From NCBI GenBank assembly GCA_965226155.1, contig OZ245331.1, forward strand, positions 186,001-250,000: a stretch of DNA of 64,000 nt. The letters are read 5' to 3'. Numbering within the stretch: position 1 is the stretch's first letter; the number at the start of each line of letters is the position of its first letter. The notes below the pieces were generated by a model. That model saw only the letters and a list, made by a program, of their open reading frames with translations. It was not told where the DNA came from and did not search any database. A program made the translations under genes and the position numbers. Below are positions 18,667 to 27,087 of this stretch, piece by piece. Source of the DNA: G965226155 sp965226155. Lineage in GTDB: Bacteria; Pseudomonadota; Gammaproteobacteria; Eutrophobiales; Eutrophobiaceae.

Positions 18667-19698
18667 TTATGTCCCGAATTTGATTCTCGGATCAATTAGA
18701 GCAACACAAATATCTGATAAGATATTACCGATAAGAGACAACAATGATCCAATAACAAGTATTCCCATGACTACAGGATAATCTCTTTCTACCAAGGACT
18801 CGTAACCTAATAGCCCGAACCCATCTATATTAAATATCTTTTCGATTAGGAATGAGCCAGTAAGAAACAAAGTGATATTTTGTCCGAAATTAGTAGCAAT
18901 GGGGATTAAGCTGTTACGCATGGCATGACCTACTACAGCACGCTTAAATTCCAGTCCTTTGGCCATCGCTGTACGGACGTAATCAGACGCTAAATTGTCC
19001 ATCAAAGAATTTTTCATTAGAAAAGTCATGACAGCAAAACTTCCAGACATATAAGCTATCAAAGGAAGTATTGAATGTTTGATTAAGTCTGCTACTTTAC
19101 CTAATAAAGACAAGTCATCAAAATCATCACTGACAAATCCACTCAGTGGAAACCACTCTAGATAAAATGCAAAAACAGTAATTACGATTATACCGACTAC
19201 GTATCCAGGTATGGCATATCCCACAAAGACAAGTATCGATGTTACGTTGTCAATATGTGTTTTGTGCTTGATTGCTTTGACAATTCCGAGTGGTATGCAT
19301 ACTGCATAAGTTAATATCATAGTCATGAGACCATAATAGATAGATATCGGTAGTCGTTGCTTAATACTCTCCCATACAGGTTCCCCGTATCGGGTTGAGT
19401 AGCCTAAATCTAACTTGATGATATCAGTTAACCAGTAGGCGTAACTTATTATCACTGGTTTGTCAAATCCATAATATTCTTTTAATTGCTGAAGCTGACT
19501 TTCTGACAAGGTTGATCCTGCTATTCCCTGATTATCACTTTGAAAACTTACTTGATCACCTGAGGCAAATTGGGCAGCCGTTAACATGCGTTCAATTGGT
19601 CCGCCTGGCACCATACGGGTAACGGTAAATACCAACACGGTAATTCCCAGAAATGTCGGGATAATTAATAGAAAACGTCGAATAAAGTAGGCTGTCAT
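18667..19698 (-). CDS. yejB: YejB-like peptide ABC transporter permease
   Basis: The 343-residue membrane protein begins with the OppB-type N-terminus (AYFIRRFLLIIPTFLGITVLVF..MVPGGPIE). It has a longer segment (SGDQVSFQSDNQGIAG, about 47-62) before the helix bundle, as in YejB. The EAA loop SDYVRTAMAKGLEFKRAVVGHAMRN contacts the ATPases. It is the first gene of the minus-strand transporter string and is divergent from oppA across a 111-bp gap, where its promoter should lie. Confidence 0.88.
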   Translation of the reverse strand: MTAYFIRRFLLIIPTFLGITVLVFTVTRMVPGGPIERMLTAAQFASGDQVSFQSDNQGIAGSTLSESQLQQLKEYYGFDKPVIISYAYWLTDIIKLDLGYSTRYGEPVWESIKQRLPISIYYGLMTMILTYAVCIPLGIVKAIKHKTHIDNVTSILVFVGYAIPGYVVGIIVITVFAFYLEWFPLSGFVSDDFDDLSLLGKVADLIKHSILPLIAYMSGSFAVMTFLMKNSLMDNLASDYVRTAMAKGLEFKRAVVGHAMRNSLIPIATNFGQNITLFLTGSFLIEKIFNIDGFGLLGYESLVERDYPVVMGILVIGSLLSLIGNILSDICVALIDPRIKFGT

Positions 19699-19769
19699 AA
19701 TTCGAATTGTAACCGGTATTGTTTAATAAATAAGATCGTTATCAATAAATAGGTACTTGAAAGAGACAT

Positions 19770-19799
19770 TTCACTAATCTCATTAGTTCCGAATATAAT
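19770..19799 (+). promoter_or_regulatory. Candidate sigma70 promoter for the opp operon
   Basis: A perfect -10 TATAAT (19794-19799) lies 18 bp after TTCACT (19770-19775). Transcription would start near 19806, only a few bases before the oppA ATG at 19810, where no Shine-Dalgarno is visible. The mRNA could be nearly leaderless. Not experimentally supported. Confidence 0.35.
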
Positions 19800-19809
19800 A
19801 CCTCGCACT

Positions 19810-21453
19810 ATGGCTAAACACCGAATTTACAACATCCTATTCCATGCTGTCCTTATAACGTACATTCTCTTTGCTACTGCCTGTAGTACCGATACGGCAT
19901 CCAACGTTGTAACCGGTACGAGCAATCAAATCTTACACTTTGGCAATGGCGATGAACCACAAGATCTGGATCCTCATATTGTCACTGGTGTACCAGAGCA
20001 TCATATCATTACCGCCCTACTTGAGGGACTGGTGGGTAAAGACCCAGTAGATCTCAAGCCTGTGCCCGCCATTGCAAAGACTTGGGAGATTTCTAATGAG
20101 GGCAAGACCTATCTCTTTCATATCAGAGAAAATGCACGCTGGACGAATAACGACATCTTGACCGCACATGATTTTGTTTACTCTTGGAAACGTGCGCTCA
20201 TGCCGAACCTCGGAAATCAGTACGCCTACATGTTATATCCAGTGGTTAATGCTGAAGCGTTCAATAAAGGTCAAGTTCAAGATTTTTCCAAAGTGGGGAT
20301 CAGAGCACTAGATAATCAAACGCTCGAGGTCAGTCTGGAATATTCAACACCCTACTTTCTGGGACTACTTGACCATTACAGCACATTTCCTGTCCACCAG
20401 CTTACGATTGAAGCCTTCGGTGAAATCGACACTCGCGGAAGCAAGTGGACCAGAGCAGGAAATTTTGTCGGTAATGGTGCATTTTCCCTGAAGACATGGG
20501 AACAGAATAAAATTATTATCGTTGAAAAAAATCCACGCTATTGGGATGCGGCCAAAGTCAAATTAAATGGAATCCATTTTCATCCCATTCCTCAAACAAC
20601 AACTGAAGAACGCATGTTCCGTACTGGCCAATTACATATTACCAATAGTATACCGATTGAGAAGATTGCGACATATCAGTCGGAATCTTCCCATCTAATT
20701 AGAATACAACCCTATCTCGGCACCTACTTTTATCGGCTCAACACGACCAAACCACCATTGAATGATGTCAGAGTCAGGCAGGCCTTGGCCATGACTATCG
20801 ACCGACAAACGATCGTAGATAAAGTGACCAAGGGTGGCCAGTTCCCAGCCTATACATTGACACCACCGGACACGCTGGGTTACACAGCGAAGGCTAAAAT
20901 CCCTTATGATGTCGAAAAGGCCAGACAATTACTGATAGAGTCCGGTTATCCTGACGGTGCGGGGTTTCCACCAATACAATTACTGTTCAATACTGCTGAG
21001 GGTCACCAACAGATTGCTGTCGCGATCCAACAAATGTGGAAACGTGGCCTGAATATTGCCCTGACACTACAAAGTGTAGATTGGAAAGTTTTCCTAGAAA
21101 CCGAAAGAACAATGAACTTTCAAATCACTCGTGCATCTTGGATTGGTGATTATGTCGATCCGAATACATTCCTAGATATGTTTATCACAGAAAGCGGCAA
21201 CAATAAGTCTGGCTGGTCTAACAATAAATATGACGAATTAATCTCTCTTGCCTCACAAACGCCCGATCAGGTACAACGTTATGACATTTTCCAGCGTGCC
21301 GAACAGATATTAATGGATGAGGTCCCTATCGTACCGATTTATACCTATACTCGAAATTTTCTGATATCACCTGATGTCCAAGGCTGGCATCGTAATATAC
21401 TTGACCATCAGTCTTACAAACACGTTTACCTCCAAGCATCTGACCCAGGTTAA
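19810..21453 (+). CDS. oppA: Oligopeptide-binding lipoprotein (OppA-like)
   Basis: The 547-residue family 5 solute-binding protein has a lipoprotein signal (F-A-T-A-C, cysteine at residue 25). It shows OppA-like features: GDEPQDLDPHIVTG at the start of the mature domain, GLVGKDP, FHIRENARWTNND, HDFVYSWKRALMP and VRQALAMTIDRQTIV. It captures oligopeptides and passes them to OppBC. The next gene begins 9 bp downstream. The ATG at 19810 is required to keep the basic start of the signal peptide, although no Shine-Dalgarno precedes it. Confidence 0.88.
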   Translation: MAKHRIYNILFHAVLITYILFATACSTDTASNVVTGTSNQILHFGNGDEPQDLDPHIVTGVPEHHIITALLEGLVGKDPVDLKPVPAIAKTWEISNEGKTYLFHIRENARWTNNDILTAHDFVYSWKRALMPNLGNQYAYMLYPVVNAEAFNKGQVQDFSKVGIRALDNQTLEVSLEYSTPYFLGLLDHYSTFPVHQLTIEAFGEIDTRGSKWTRAGNFVGNGAFSLKTWEQNKIIIVEKNPRYWDAAKVKLNGIHFHPIPQTTTEERMFRTGQLHITNSIPIEKIATYQSESSHLIRIQPYLGTYFYRLNTTKPPLNDVRVRQALAMTIDRQTIVDKVTKGGQFPAYTLTPPDTLGYTAKAKIPYDVEKARQLLIESGYPDGAGFPPIQLLFNTAEGHQQIAVAIQQMWKRGLNIALTLQSVDWKVFLETERTMNFQITRASWIGDYVDPNTFLDMFITESGNNKSGWSNNKYDELISLASQTPDQVQRYDIFQRAEQILMDEVPIVPIYTYTRNFLISPDVQGWHRNILDHQSYKHVYLQASDPG

Positions 21454-21462
21454 TATCTGGTC

Positions 21463-22389
21463 ATGATGAGATTTATACTTATCCGTTGCGCGCAGGCGAT
21501 CCCTGTTCTGTTCTTAGTCATTCTCATAACCTTCATTATGATAAGGGCCGCACCGGGTGGTCCATTTGATGCTGAAAGAGCAGTATCTCCTGAAATCCTG
21601 CAGAAATTAAACGAACGCTATAATCTCGATTCTCCATTGTATGTACAATTTGCAGATTACCTAGGTAATATCATTCAAGGAGACTTCGGACCCTCCTACA
21701 AATATCCCGGACGTACCGTCAATGAGCTTATTCTGTCGGGCATGCCGATAACATTTGAACTCGGTATGTATGCCCTTTTGATAGCGCTTGTTGTTGGTAT
21801 CAGTGCCGGGTTACTGGCAGCGATACGACCGAATACCCTGCAGGACTATATTCCGATGTCCATGGCTATGGCTGGGATCTGTTTACCTTCTTTTCTACTT
21901 GGGCCGTTGCTGATCCTCGTTTTCAGTATCTGGCTAGGATGGTTACCGGTTTCAGGTTGGGGAAATTCAGCGGCAGACAAGATCCTGCCTTCTGTCACGC
22001 TCGGCCTTGTTTACGCATCTTATATTGCAAGACTGACACGAGGGGGCATGCTAGAGATCCTATCAGAGGATTTCATCCGAACTGCAACAGCGAAAGGACT
22101 ATCCAAACCGATTGTTATTTTCAAACATGGGCTAAAAGGCGGACTATTACCTGTCGTCTCTTTCTTGGGACCCGCAGTAGCAGGATTATTATCAGGGTCT
22201 TTTGTCGTTGAAACTATTTTTCAGATTCCAGGCCTTGGGCGATTCTATATTCAGGCCGCCTTCAACCGGGACTACACGATGATCATGGGAACAACGATAT
22301 TTTTTTCAACACTGATTATCGTATTTAATCTGCTGGCAGACATCATCGCCATGATGTTAAATCCGAGATTACATAATCAGAATCGCTAA
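21463..22389 (+). CDS. oppB: Oligopeptide ABC transporter permease OppB
   Basis: The 308-residue protein has the canonical OppB start (MRFILIRCAQAIPVLFLVILITF), the conserved APGGPFD motif, about six helices and the EAA loop EDFIRTATAKGLSKPIVIFKHGLKG. The length and the tail ADIIAMMLNPR are normal. Its stop overlaps the oppC start, consistent with one operon. It forms the channel with OppC and is a lineage distinct from the YejB paralogue on the opposite strand. Confidence 0.92.
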   Translation: MMRFILIRCAQAIPVLFLVILITFIMIRAAPGGPFDAERAVSPEILQKLNERYNLDSPLYVQFADYLGNIIQGDFGPSYKYPGRTVNELILSGMPITFELGMYALLIALVVGISAGLLAAIRPNTLQDYIPMSMAMAGICLPSFLLGPLLILVFSIWLGWLPVSGWGNSAADKILPSVTLGLVYASYIARLTRGGMLEILSEDFIRTATAKGLSKPIVIFKHGLKGGLLPVVSFLGPAVAGLLSGSFVVETIFQIPGLGRFYIQAAFNRDYTMIMGTTIFFSTLIIVFNLLADIIAMMLNPRLHNQNR

Positions 22390-23276
22390 TGGCTATTTCT
22401 ACTTTTCCCAATACTGAGCAGTTCCAACATGGACGTTCACTCTGGCAGGACGCAGCGTCCCGCCTGTTGAAAAACAAATTCGCGGTACTAGGTTTATGCG
22501 TGCTTTTGATCATGATAGTTGCTGCATTATTTGCCGACCTTATTTCGAATTATTCATATGAGGAGCAGAATCTTGACCTCGGTGCCTCACCGCCATCATC
22601 CGATCATTGGCTAGGTACAGATACTCTAGGTCGTGATCTATTCACCCGCATTCTTTATGGAGGCAGAGTTTCACTGATGGTCGGATTTCTCGCCACAGCT
22701 GTTGCACTAACAATTGGTGTCATTTGGGGTTTGGTCTCAGGCTATATGGGAGGCCTTATTGACAATATCATGATGCGGACAGTCGATATTTTATATGCCA
22801 TTCCATTTACCATATTTATTATTCTACTAATGGTGGTATTTGGTCGAAATATTTATCTGCTATTTCTTGCTATCGGGGCTGTTGAGTGGCCAACAATGGC
22901 ACGAGTTGTACGCGGCCAGGTTCTCAGTATCCGTAACCAAGAATATATAGATGCTGCGATTACCATGGGTTTAAACACGCGCCAAATTATCTTTGGCCAT
23001 GTCCTACCTAATATCCTTGGACCAATAATCGTCTACACAACTCTCACTATTCCGAATGTCATATTACTGGAATCATTTTTAAGTTTTCTAGGACTTGGCG
23101 TCCAGCCTCCGGAAAGTTCCTGGGGAGTGTTGATCGCAAATGGCGTTATAACAATGGAAGAGTATCCATGGTTACTAATCTACCCTGCCCTCGTACTCTC
23201 CTTAACCTTGTTCTCTCTAAATTTTCTGGGAGATGGTTTACGCGATGCGCTTGATCCTAAAATAGCAAAAGATTAA
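22389..23276 (+). CDS. oppC: Oligopeptide ABC transporter permease OppC
   Basis: The 295-residue permease has the OppC N-terminal domain (SLWQDAASRLLKNKFAVLGL), the conserved HWLGTDTLGRDLFTRILYGGRVSL motif and the EAA loop QEYIDAAITMGLNTRQIIFGHVLPN. It ends GDGLRDALDPK as expected. The gene overlaps oppB by one base and the fused ATPase gene follows after 4 bp. Confidence 0.92.
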   Translation: MAISTFPNTEQFQHGRSLWQDAASRLLKNKFAVLGLCVLLIMIVAALFADLISNYSYEEQNLDLGASPPSSDHWLGTDTLGRDLFTRILYGGRVSLMVGFLATAVALTIGVIWGLVSGYMGGLIDNIMMRTVDILYAIPFTIFIILLMVVFGRNIYLLFLAIGAVEWPTMARVVRGQVLSIRNQEYIDAAITMGLNTRQIIFGHVLPNILGPIIVYTTLTIPNVILLESFLSFLGLGVQPPESSWGVLIANGVITMEEYPWLLIYPALVLSLTLFSLNFLGDGLRDALDPKIAKD

Positions 23277-23280
23277 TACC

Positions 23281-24927
23281 ATGACTTTGTTGAAAATTAA
23301 CAATCTTATAATTAATTTTCATACCCGTGCAGGTACAATTACTGCTGTCGAAGGGGCAAACCTTGAAGTAGAACCTGGCAAAACTTTATGCATTGTGGGT
23401 GAATCTGGTAGTGGAAAATCGGTACTGTGTTCCAGCATTATGGGATTGTTACCGACACCACCGGCAAAGATTGAAAATGGATCCATCAATTTCAAAGGCA
23501 ATGATTTATTAAATAATAATAGTAAATTAATGCGAAAAATTCGTGGAGACCGTATCACCATGGTATTCCAAGACCCCATGACTTCACTGAATCCATATTT
23601 AAGAATAGGCAATCAAGTAATTGAGCCACTGTGTTTACACCAAAATCTGTCAAAAAAAAATGCCTGGCCACTATCTATTGATGCTTTGGATGAGGTTGGA
23701 CTCCCTGATCCTGAAAATCTAATTATGCAATACCCACACGAGTTATCCGGTGGTATGCGCCAGAGGGTGATGATCGCCATGGCGTTAATCAACAAACCAG
23801 ACATACTAATCGCTGATGAACCCACAACGGCGCTGGATGTCACTATACAGGCACAAATCCTCGCTTTAATTAAACGATTGCAAAAGGATAATAATATAGC
23901 CGTTATATTCGTCAGCCATGATCTCGGAATTGTATCCGGTATTGCTGACCATATTCTTGTAATGGAAAAAGGCAGGATTGTTGAAGAAGGTTCGGCAGAG
24001 AATATTTTCTATCATCCTATAAATTCATATACAAAAGAGCTGCTGTCCTCTATTCTAAATAGTGCCAAATCAGAAAAATATGACCTCGATAATCGAAATG
24101 AAGAAAATGTCATTCTAAGCATTCAAAATGTTAAGACCTATTACAAGAACCAACAGCACTTATTTTTCTCTCCCAACTATAAAAAAGTAAAAGCGGTAGA
24201 TGATGTTACCCTTAAAATATATCAGGGTGAGACACTTGGGTTGGTAGGTGAATCTGGTAGTGGCAAATCAACACTAGGGCGATCAGCTATGCGATTAGTT
24301 AATCTTCATAGCGGTAGTATTGTGCTGGACAAACTTAATTTATCAAAATTATCAAGCTCGGAACTTAAAATACACCGTCGTGAATTTCAAATGATATTTC
24401 AGGATCCCTATGCATCATTAAATCCACGTATGACAGTGTATGATGCATTAACCGAAGCGCTACAAATAAGAGGAATTGTATCTGAAGAGCAAATATTATC
24501 TGAAGTTACGCAGTTAATGCAGGATGTAGATCTCGAGCCCTCCACTATCCGTAAATATCCTCATGAATTCTCAGGAGGACAACGTCAACGAATTGCCATT
24601 GCCCGCGCTATTGCACTAAAACCTAAATTAATTATTGCCGATGAACCAGTTTCAGCCTTGGATGTAACTGTCCAGGCCCAAATCCTGGATCTACTACTAA
24701 ACCTAGTGAAGAAAAATAATCTGACCATGTTATTCATTTCTCATGATCTTTCAGTCGTCCGCTATATAGCCGACAGGACCGCGGTAATGTATCAGGGGAA
24801 GCTCGTGGAAGTGGATGATACTGAGAAGGTATTCAATCATCCCAAACACTCTTATACACAATCTTTACTTGCCTCTGTACCCGTACCTGATCCGGTCATA
24901 GAACAAGCTAAGTATCAGCACCTTTAG
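23281..24927 (+). CDS. Fused OppDF-type ABC transporter ATPase
   Basis: The 548-residue protein carries two complete ABC domains. The first has Walker A GESGSGKSV at 40-48, signature LSGGMRQRVMIAMAL and DEPTTALDVT. The second has Walker A GESGSGKST near 323 and signature FSGGQRQRIAIARAIAL with DEPVSALDVT. It resembles YejF/DdpDF-style fusions, which supply both nucleotide-binding sites from one chain. It is odd that this fused ATPase sits with OppABC while the neighbouring Yej-type permeases have separate D and F subunits, the reverse of the usual enterobacterial pairing. Confidence 0.9.
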   Translation: MTLLKINNLIINFHTRAGTITAVEGANLEVEPGKTLCIVGESGSGKSVLCSSIMGLLPTPPAKIENGSINFKGNDLLNNNSKLMRKIRGDRITMVFQDPMTSLNPYLRIGNQVIEPLCLHQNLSKKNAWPLSIDALDEVGLPDPENLIMQYPHELSGGMRQRVMIAMALINKPDILIADEPTTALDVTIQAQILALIKRLQKDNNIAVIFVSHDLGIVSGIADHILVMEKGRIVEEGSAENIFYHPINSYTKELLSSILNSAKSEKYDLDNRNEENVILSIQNVKTYYKNQQHLFFSPNYKKVKAVDDVTLKIYQGETLGLVGESGSGKSTLGRSAMRLVNLHSGSIVLDKLNLSKLSSSELKIHRREFQMIFQDPYASLNPRMTVYDALTEALQIRGIVSEEQILSEVTQLMQDVDLEPSTIRKYPHEFSGGQRQRIAIARAIALKPKLIIADEPVSALDVTVQAQILDLLLNLVKKNNLTMLFISHDLSVVRYIADRTAVMYQGKLVEVDDTEKVFNHPKHSYTQSLLASVPVPDPVIEQAKYQHL

Positions 24928-24946
24928 TCTATAGACGATATCACTG

Positions 24947-24977
24947 CGGGATTACCGAGAGTTTGTTTTTAATCCCG
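24947..24977. repeat. Perfect 8-bp inverted repeat between the opp ATPase gene and fabI
   Basis: CGGGATTA (24947-24954) and TAATCCCG (24970-24977) are perfectly complementary around a 15-base, T-rich spacer. It lies 20 bp after the opp operon and 50 bp before the fabI ATG. It could be a weak bidirectional terminator stem or a repressor operator for fabI. There is no long U-run after the stem on either strand. Confidence 0.45.
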
Positions 24978-25026
24978 GTCATGTCAGAATAGAAATCCTT
25001 CAATTAACAATCTCAAAGGGAAACTT

Positions 25027-25806
25027 ATGGCAATGTTAGCAGGGAAACGTGCCCTGATTACCGGTGTAGCCAGTAACCGCTCTATTGCCTGGGGCATCGC
25101 ACAAGCCATGCGTCGTGAAGGTGCAGAGCTAGCTTTTACCTATCAGAACGAAAAATTGCAGAAAAGGGTAGTCAATTTTGCGTCAGAGCTTGGGTCCGAT
25201 ATCACAATCCCTTGTGAACTAACGGATGATAAACAAATCACCCGGGTATTCGAACACCTGAAAAACAGATGGGAACACCTAGATATTTTGGTACATTCAG
25301 CTGCATTTGCCCCGCGGGAAATGTTGGAAGGGTCTTACCTAGACAACCTTACTAGGGAAGGATTTTTGATGGCACATGACATCAGTTCATACAGCTTTGC
25401 TGCCTTAGCTAAGGCGGCGCAGACGATGATGCAAAGTGAACAAGGTGGCGCCATGTTAACCTTGACATATATCGGCGCAATACGTGCCATGCCGAACTAC
25501 AATGTAATGGGTGTCGCCAAAGCTAGCCTTGAATCGAACGTTCGCTATATTGCATCAAGCATGGGACCACAAGGAATCCGGGTAAATGCTATCTCCGCAG
25601 GACCGATCCGTACACTCGCTGCATCAGGGATCAAGGGATTGAAGGGTTTCCTCTCTCATGTTGAACAAAATTCACCTCTGAGGCGAAATGTCACGATAGA
25701 CGAAGTTGGGAATGCTGCAGCTTTCCTTTGCTCCGATCTTGCGTCAGCCATCACCGGCGAAATTACCTATGTTGACTGCGGATACAACGCAGTAGGGTCA
25801 GCATAA
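25027..25806 (+). CDS. fabI: Enoyl-[acyl-carrier-protein] reductase (NADH) FabI
   Basis: The 259-residue short-chain dehydrogenase-like enzyme has the FabI-specific cofactor motif ITGVASNRSIAWGIA (11-25). The catalytic pair Tyr158-x6-Lys165 lies in PNYNVMGVAKASLE, with the additional Tyr148, and the substrate loop is ISAGPIRTLAASGIKG. It performs the last reduction of each fatty acid elongation round and is the triclosan/isoniazid-class target family. Length matches E. coli FabI. AAGGGA precedes the ATG as a Shine-Dalgarno. It is transcribed alone or with the downstream symporter. Confidence 0.95.
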   Translation: MAMLAGKRALITGVASNRSIAWGIAQAMRREGAELAFTYQNEKLQKRVVNFASELGSDITIPCELTDDKQITRVFEHLKNRWEHLDILVHSAAFAPREMLEGSYLDNLTREGFLMAHDISSYSFAALAKAAQTMMQSEQGGAMLTLTYIGAIRAMPNYNVMGVAKASLESNVRYIASSMGPQGIRVNAISAGPIRTLAASGIKGLKGFLSHVEQNSPLRRNVTIDEVGNAAAFLCSDLASAITGEITYVDCGYNAVGSA

Positions 25807-25865
25807 TAATACATATAATTATTTGCTAAAACATACCATCCAAATTATTTTCTTTAATTACACAA

Positions 25866-27083
25866 ATGTTTAAAAACAACAAACTACTCTGGGGAATTCT
25901 AGGGGGCGCCATAGCTGGCATATTCTGTGGTTGGTTCTTTGGTGAAGCGATGACATCGGTCGCTTGGTTGGGTGCCCTATTTTTAGACGCATTAAAAATG
26001 ACGATCATCCCATTGATAGTTGCAGCGGTAATATCCGGAGTTGCTTCGATTGGTGACGCCAGAAAACTTGGCAAAATAGGCGGCTTTACCGTTTTATATT
26101 ATATCTGTACGACTGCAATTGCCGTTTTGCTTGGCCTAATCATTGTGAACATTATAAATCCCGGAGTAGCAATTTCTGAAATAAGCGGTTTCTTACCTGA
26201 TGAGGTCAGGGATCGAGGCACTACCGGTGCTACTGACATTATCCGGTCACTCATCGGATCAAATATTGTACAAGCTGCAGCAGAGACTGATTTACTTAAA
26301 GTCATCGTCTTTTGTATCCTTTTTGCTGTTGCTCTAACTACTATCGGTGATCGAGGAAAACCCGTTATTGCATTTTTCCAAGGTGTTAACGATGTCATGA
26401 TGAAGTTAGTTATGTGGGTCATCTATTTCGCTCCAGTGGGCATATTTGCCATGATTTCCTCCGATCTAGGTGCGTCGGGAGGGGGTGCGGAATTCTGGAG
26501 TAAAATTACATCAGTTGGATGGTATGTGGTCGCCGTCATACTTGGCCTTCTGGTTCATTCTATGATCCTGTTTGGCATTTTATACTCCTTTAGTAAACGC
26601 AGTAGAAATTACCTAGGATACTTTACCAGAGCTTTGCTCACGGCCTTTGGGACCGGAAGTTCAGCTGCAACATTACCGTTGACAATGGAAAGTGCAATTG
26701 AAGCTGGTGTGGATGAACGATCGGTCAAGTTTGTGCTCCCACTAGGCGCAACCGTCAACATGGACGGTACAGCCCTGTATGAAGCTGTCGCCGTCATGTT
26801 CATCGCCCAAGCATATGGTATTGATATGGCAATATCAGATCAAATAGTCATCTTTATCACTGCTACTTTGGCCGCAATAGGCGCCGCCAGTATTCCTCAG
26901 GCTGGATTAGTTACTATGATTATAGTACTGACAGCAGTAGATCTGCCTGTGGAGGGAATAGGGTTACTACTCGCAGTAGATTGGTTCTTGGATAGGTTAC
27001 GTACAACAGTAAACGTGTGGGGAGACTCTGTTGGTGTTGCTGTAATTGAAAAAGTAATTATTAAACCTTTAGCAAAAACCTAG
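25866..27083 (+). CDS. Dicarboxylate/amino acid:cation symporter (DAACS family)
   Basis: The 405-residue membrane transporter has the glutamate-transporter fold. The serine-rich re-entrant hairpin motif GTGSSAATLPLTMESA is near residue 262, the cation-site motif NMDGTALYE is near 298, and the C-terminal hairpin AAIGAASIPQAGLV and DWFLDRLRTTVNVWGDSVG segment holds substrate-binding aspartate and asparagine. It imports C4-dicarboxylates or acidic/neutral amino acids with Na+ or H+; the substrate cannot be fixed from sequence. It lies 59 bp after fabI and is convergent with ppiD, with a 4-bp gap. Confidence 0.9.
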   Translation: MFKNNKLLWGILGGAIAGIFCGWFFGEAMTSVAWLGALFLDALKMTIIPLIVAAVISGVASIGDARKLGKIGGFTVLYYICTTAIAVLLGLIIVNIINPGVAISEISGFLPDEVRDRGTTGATDIIRSLIGSNIVQAAAETDLLKVIVFCILFAVALTTIGDRGKPVIAFFQGVNDVMMKLVMWVIYFAPVGIFAMISSDLGASGGGAEFWSKITSVGWYVVAVILGLLVHSMILFGILYSFSKRSRNYLGYFTRALLTAFGTGSSAATLPLTMESAIEAGVDERSVKFVLPLGATVNMDGTALYEAVAVMFIAQAYGIDMAISDQIVIFITATLAAIGAASIPQAGLVTMIIVLTAVDLPVEGIGLLLAVDWFLDRLRTTVNVWGDSVGVAVIEKVIIKPLAKT

Positions 27084-27087
27084 AATC

